Source: Flaccisagitta enflata (Eukaryota; Chaetognatha; Sagittoidea; Aphragmophora). From it: a DNA stretch of 64,000 nucleotides. Every line of letters begins with the position of its first letter. Within the stretch, counting starts at the first letter, position 1. Below are positions 60,241-64,000 of this stretch, one piece after another. The stretch is taken from the NCBI GenBank assembly GCA_965153355.1, contig OZ231126.1, forward strand, positions 94,364,001-94,428,000, written 5' to 3'. The translations under genes were made by a program, and so were the position numbers. The notes below the pieces were generated by a model. It searched no databases and was not told the DNA's origin. It saw only the letters and a list, made by a program, of their open reading frames with translations.

Positions 60241-61125
60241 CAGATCGACGACTGCACGAATGATGATTCCCGTCCGGAAAGGATCCACCACCAGCAAATT
60301 TGCAACGATCAATGACGACGCGGATGGAGACGAGGCGGCGACGAGGAGGTTGAGGCGCCCGTTCTAAAAAAAGGGAAGGGGGGGGGGAAAGGGGAACGGG
60401 CCTAGGAGCACTCCAAGCCTGGGATTTGACTTGAGAGTGGAAAAGATAGTGGGGGCATACTACTAAAACATGTCATACGAAAGTATTCGTAATAATGACT
60501 AAAAAGACCATGTCTAAAACAAACACAACAAAAATGTACATGTTCCAAAGAACCAAACAAAACAAGACAAAATTAAATAAATTACTAACTATATAATAAA
60601 AACGAATCTGTTAAATGAAAGAAAAAAATTAGTAAGCATCATGGAACGACCACATCACCTGCGCCTTCTCCATTACAGAGACGAGCGGGTCATTCCGGCT
60701 CCAACACCTCGTCAACTCGTGGGCGAAAGGCGATGAGTGATGTCGTCGACGGCGACCGCATCGAAAGGCGCAGGTGGTGCAGCCGTCTGAGAGTGAATCC
60801 TCCCCGAAGGGAAGGAAAAGAAAGAGAAAGAACAGGGGCAGATTGATTAGTAAAGTTCTTATCGTACACAGATTCAAATTTACAACAAAAACTCAACTTC
60901 AACCCTTCCCAAACCATGAAACTTACGCGGGCGTTTTTCGCCAGGCCCCGGGGCGGACGTCATTCCCACGCCCCGGGTAGCGCCCCCGACTTGGCCGGCC
61001 TGTCCATCGATGGGATGAGGATGCTACGGTGGAATACGATCCTCAGCGAATGGCGGCGCTCTCCACGCCATGTTGCAAATTGGTAGTTAAATTGAACAGC
61101 AACTGGGCGTGGCACCAATCAGCGT
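60241..61125 (-). other. GC-rich flank downstream of the minus-strand ORF
   Basis: CG-dinucleotide-rich blocks at 60300-60370, 60650-60800 and 60920-61010, with a G run near 60378. Short overlapping open frames (60629-60877 minus, 60774-60980 plus) cannot be assigned. It could be the 3' untranslated part of the element or gene on the minus strand. Confidence 0.35.
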
Positions 61126-62319
61126 TTAGCTGGCGGTCTGATTTTTCCAAGGCCTGGTTCGATTTTTCTTATTCCCAGGCTTGGGAGCGTCTTTTTGCGA
61201 CGGGATCTGCTGACCGACTTTTTCTGCTGGAGAAGACGCAGGAGGTGGAGATGCTGCATCGCAATTCGGCGCCAGTCGAAATTTTGGACGTACAGCGGAC
61301 GCAGTTTTAAAGTCGACGGCCATAGCCGCCTTTGCGCGTTCCACCGCCTCCTCTTTCTTCTTAGCCTTCATCGCACAGGCCTGCTTCTCCTTTTCAAGCT
61401 GCTTCTCCAGTTCCACGACTCGCTTATTGCCTTTGACCACCTCATTGTCCGCAGCCATTGCTGCTCGACGAGCATCGTCTCTCTCCTTTTGGATGTTGCG
61501 ACGAATCCTCTCGTCTAAGACTTGACGAGCCGCTTCAACTCGTTGACGCGGCGGAAGCGACGCGAAGAAGTCTTTTGGAAGCCTTGATGATAAATTCTTC
61601 ACCACCCCCAATGGAGCATTTGAGGTCAGTAAAGAGGCTTCTCGTAGCAATGACTCGGCGATGTGGTGTCCATGCGCAGGATCAAAGGCTGGATCCGACG
61701 GGGGAGGCGGGTTCTGCACTTGCTGCAGACCTTGGGCAGACTCGGTCTGCTGACGAGGCGCTACACCAGCTTTAACAGATGCTGAAGCACCGCCAACTAG
61801 TTCGCTTCCTACCGCGGCCTTTGATGGCTGCGAGTGAAAGGAAGACGCTCCCGTCTGCTGACCAGAGACTTGAGGTTTAACAGCGGACGCCGAAGCACCG
61901 CAAGTAGAACCTCCCTTGGTTGCTGCTTTGTGCTTCTTCCCGGCTCTCTTGGTCTTCTTCCCCTTTGCTGCCGCTGCCCCAGGCGCCTGATCCAGCTTCT
62001 GGGTTGCTGCCAACGTTGCCGTCGACGAACCGCTTGAAGCTTCTCCTTGGCCTTTGGGCGTTACTGCTGCAGGGGGCGCGCCTGGAGGCGCTTGAAGGGG
62101 GCCTTTGCTTTTGGATTCTGGCCCTTTTTGTTGACTCGGCACATTGCGCGTTTGTGGAGTCTTTCCCCGACGTGATCTCTTCGACTTTTGTGAGGGAGTG
62201 ATGTCACGAGGACCCTGTTGCTGCTGATTTGGGGGATGAACCAATCCAGGGCGCGATTGACGACTTCCTGATGCTGTAGAGCGAATTGCCGCTGATGTAG
62301 CTATGGCTGCGGCGAGCAC
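61126..62319 (-). CDS. Unassigned Lys/Pro/Ala-rich coiled-coil ORF
   Basis: 397 codons open on the minus strand. The first codon is GTG and the frame is open further upstream, so the real start is not here. Residues 1-230 are low complexity (Pro, Gln, Ser, Lys, Ala; motif GKKTKRAGKKHKAATKGG). About 200-265 look folded (HHIAESLLREASLLTSNAPL, RLPKDFFASLPPRQR). About 265-340 is a charged helix with heptad character (RVVELEKQLEKEKQACAMKA). The tail is basic and ends KNQTAS. No zinc knuckle, capsid motif, signal peptide or membrane segment is visible. It might be gag or ORF1 of a retroelement, or a host gene fragment. It sits downstream of a BEL/Pao pol end on the same strand. Being open for 1.2 kb in GC-rich sequence without simple repeats makes it the most gene-like frame of the window after the retrotransposons. 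Confidence 0.5.
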   Translation of the reverse strand: MLAAAIATSAAIRSTASGSRQSRPGLVHPPNQQQQGPRDITPSQKSKRSRRGKTPQTRNVPSQQKGPESKSKGPLQAPPGAPPAAVTPKGQGEASSGSSTATLAATQKLDQAPGAAAAKGKKTKRAGKKHKAATKGGSTCGASASAVKPQVSGQQTGASSFHSQPSKAAVGSELVGGASASVKAGVAPRQQTESAQGLQQVQNPPPPSDPAFDPAHGHHIAESLLREASLLTSNAPLGVVKNLSSRLPKDFFASLPPRQRVEAARQVLDERIRRNIQKERDDARRAAMAADNEVVKGNKRVVELEKQLEKEKQACAMKAKKKEEAVERAKAAMAVDFKTASAVRPKFRLAPNCDAASPPPASSPAEKVGQQIPSQKDAPKPGNKKNRTRPWKNQTAS

Positions 62320-62893
62320 GAATACCGCTGGTGGAGCGGAAGCGCCGACGGAACGGAATTTGCACCAGGAGGCTTCGGAGCCGCATTCTTCCTCTTCGTC
62401 GCCTGGACCATGCGACGAACCTCCTTATCATGCTCCCTCCTTCTCTTATTGCTTTGGATTTTGCGCTCAGAGTCTCCGAGCCAAGCTCTGCTTGATTAGC
62501 CGATGAGCGCATGAGAGTTTGTTTGTTGCAGCATACCGAAAGTTTTTCAAACTCTTTGAAGAGGAGAGATACTTCGACGTCCGGACTGATGATACGATAC
62601 CACCAACGCGCCTGCATCCGTGGTGCTTTCTTCCGGCGTCGCAGTGTCCACTTCCGGGTCAATGCTTTCTCCACCACCTCCCCATTCACCAACACCTCCT
62701 CCTCTATTTCCATCCCCTCCTCCTCCACTCTTGCTCCATCATTGACCAATCTCTCTCTCTCTTCGCCCCGGCTGCGTTGACGCAGCTGCAGACGCTTGAT
62801 CACGAGACGCTGGGCGACCGAAATCAGGCAGAATCGAGGCGATGGGGCAAATCCGATGATGATGACGCCGCTGCTGAAGCAGGATAAGTCCAC
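62320..62893 (-). pseudogene. Upstream, frame-broken part of the same ORF
   Basis: Protein-like segments continue upstream in shifting frames. In one frame, RREHDKEVRRMVQATKRKNA leads towards the downstream ORF near 62340. In another, FEKLSVCCNKQTLMRSSANQ lies at about 62500-62570. A third, acidic segment (ESIDPEVDTATPEESTTDAG) lies near 62620-62690. The longest single frame (62204-62893) crosses several of these. This may be a frameshifted copy or missed introns; I cannot decide. Confidence 0.35.
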
Positions 62894-63563
62894 TGGCGCC
62901 GATTGATCGCAATCACCGAACCTCCATCTTTGATGACCACCAATGGAGGAAGCGACGCGGGATCAACGGCGTTGATGGTTGTTGACGATGGTCAACGCAT
63001 CATCTTGTTGACGCTTTTATTCGCCATTTTGGCGCCGACGATCAACTAAGGTCGCCATTGAAGGCTGCCAGCGCGACAGCCCCCTCCGCCCAACGACGTC
63101 GTGGATGCAGATCCTCCTCGAGTCGAGCCGTCGTTGAAGAGTCGATGAAGATCCAAGACCCGACGACGTCGACACGCGGCTTCAGCCTCGAGACGCTGCT
63201 GACGGGACATCTTGACTCCGACGAGCGACTTCAAGATGCAAACTGACTTCAGATGGAATGACGTCGTCAGTGGAAGCTTTGAAATGTTCGTGTTAAGAAC
63301 TGATAAAGGTAAGAACGGATTTGGCACAATAATATGTACATATAGACAGGGCGAATGAATCAGTGTTTTGATGTGAAATGGAAATGGACAACATAATTGA
63401 CAAGAGGAAAGATGAAAGCATGGATGATCAGAACCAAATATGAATAATAACAACTCTTTTGTAAATATAACAAGTCAGAGTTCAATTACTCATATCTATA
63501 GTTACTAATGGACAGGCCCATGCGCCTTTCTCTCTCTCTCAAAACTTAGCGTTTTTTATGAGT
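62894..63563 (-). other. Possible LTR/UTR downstream of pol
   Basis: Non-coding stretch between the pol stop and the next ORF on the minus strand. In BEL/Pao elements the 3' LTR follows pol closely. TGTCC lies at the right distance (about 63510) and GGCGCCA words recur at 62898 and 63032. No second LTR is in the window, so the boundaries cannot be tested. Confidence 0.3.
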
Positions 63564-64000
63564 CTATTCCAGCCGCACGAGCTTCGTGCGGTCTTTCGTC
63601 ACGATCTTTCCATCTTGGCGCTGATGAGCTCCTCCGGACATGGGCTGACACACCCTCGACGCCTACACGTTCTAAGCCCAATTGTGACGAGCAGTTGGTC
63701 CATGACGATGACCATGTCATCCACCGCAAAGTCTTTCTCAGATCTCGACCATTTGCTTCTCGCATGAAGAAGCGATAAATATTCGACCTCCACGATTTCC
63801 AAAATGCATCCACACGCGATTGCGCACGCCTCCATTGAATCTTCGTGAGTCGGCGTCAGAATTGACGCCTTGTTGCACCAGATCTAGAGGGGCATGGCCG
63901 GATGTTGATGGATTGAGGATATGATTCGGTGTAAGGGCCTCAGAGTCATTTGGATCATCGCTGAGCGCTAGAGGGACGGCGCATTGAGAATTTTCAACTT
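63564..64000 (-). pseudogene. BEL/Pao-type LTR retrotransposon pol, 3' end
   Basis: This is the C-terminal end of the integrase in the pol polyprotein, which inserts the element's DNA; it enters from the right edge. On the minus strand, SDDPNDSEALTPNHIL is the hallmark of BEL/Pao integrases, with LTPNHIL at 63915-63935. It is followed by an Arg-rich link, FWKSWR, then in a shifted frame EYLSLLHARSKW, a DFAVDDMVIV block (family form: GDLVLV), and an end reading KDRTKLVRLE before TAG at 63564-63566. This order matches the C-terminal domain known as DUF5641. At least two frame shifts (near 63775-63830 and 63600-63640) show the copy is dead. The catalytic DDE region lies beyond the window. Confidence 0.78.

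Overview
The window looks like a slice of an animal genome (a non-model metazoan) made almost entirely of repeats. Three things point that way. The right edge carries the end of a BEL/Pao-type LTR-retrotransposon pol, a group known only from animals. There is a decayed CR1/L2/jockey-type non-LTR retrotransposon at 22.2-27.1 kb. A short degenerate CCCTAA tract at 47.8 kb fits the TTAGGG-type telomere of most non-arthropod animals. I cannot name the species. No intact host gene is supported anywhere, and almost every long open frame lies in a simple repeat.

Layout. 0-20 kb: long GA/CT, GTT, CAA, GAA and GAT/GAC arrays, several copies of a short hairpin-ended repeat with a CGTC core, and four inverted-repeat elements with clean target duplications. 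19.3-22.2 kb: a palindromic element with a 439-bp internal tandem duplication, then an inverted-repeat element (type E) split by a TA-flanked MITE. 22.2-27.1 kb: the broken non-LTR element, with ORF1 holding one stop and ORF2 (endonuclease plus reverse transcriptase) interrupted by a 972-bp TA-flanked MITE. 27-32 kb: purine arrays, an array open in every frame, and two opposed type E elements. 32-43 kb: MITEs, a 1.9-kb hAT-like element nested in an older inverted repeat, clustered hairpin repeats and a 1.45-kb hAT-like element. 43-60 kb: microsatellites, further repeat copies and a MITE holding a tRNA-Pro-like relic. 60-64 kb: a GC-richer segment on the minus strand with the BEL/Pao pol end, a possible LTR and a lysine/proline-rich coiled-coil ORF of unknown origin.

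The most interesting signal is a set of about 25 short non-coding elements (types A, B, C, D, F). Each has a near-palindromic hairpin at one end (the head), a variable CGTC/GACG tract, and a third copy of the hairpin arm near the other end (the tail, usually ...GGCCTTGTT). The arm differs between types, but it has changed together at all three places. The larger type E elements share the general plan. The architecture recalls non-autonomous Helentron-like elements; that assignment is inference.
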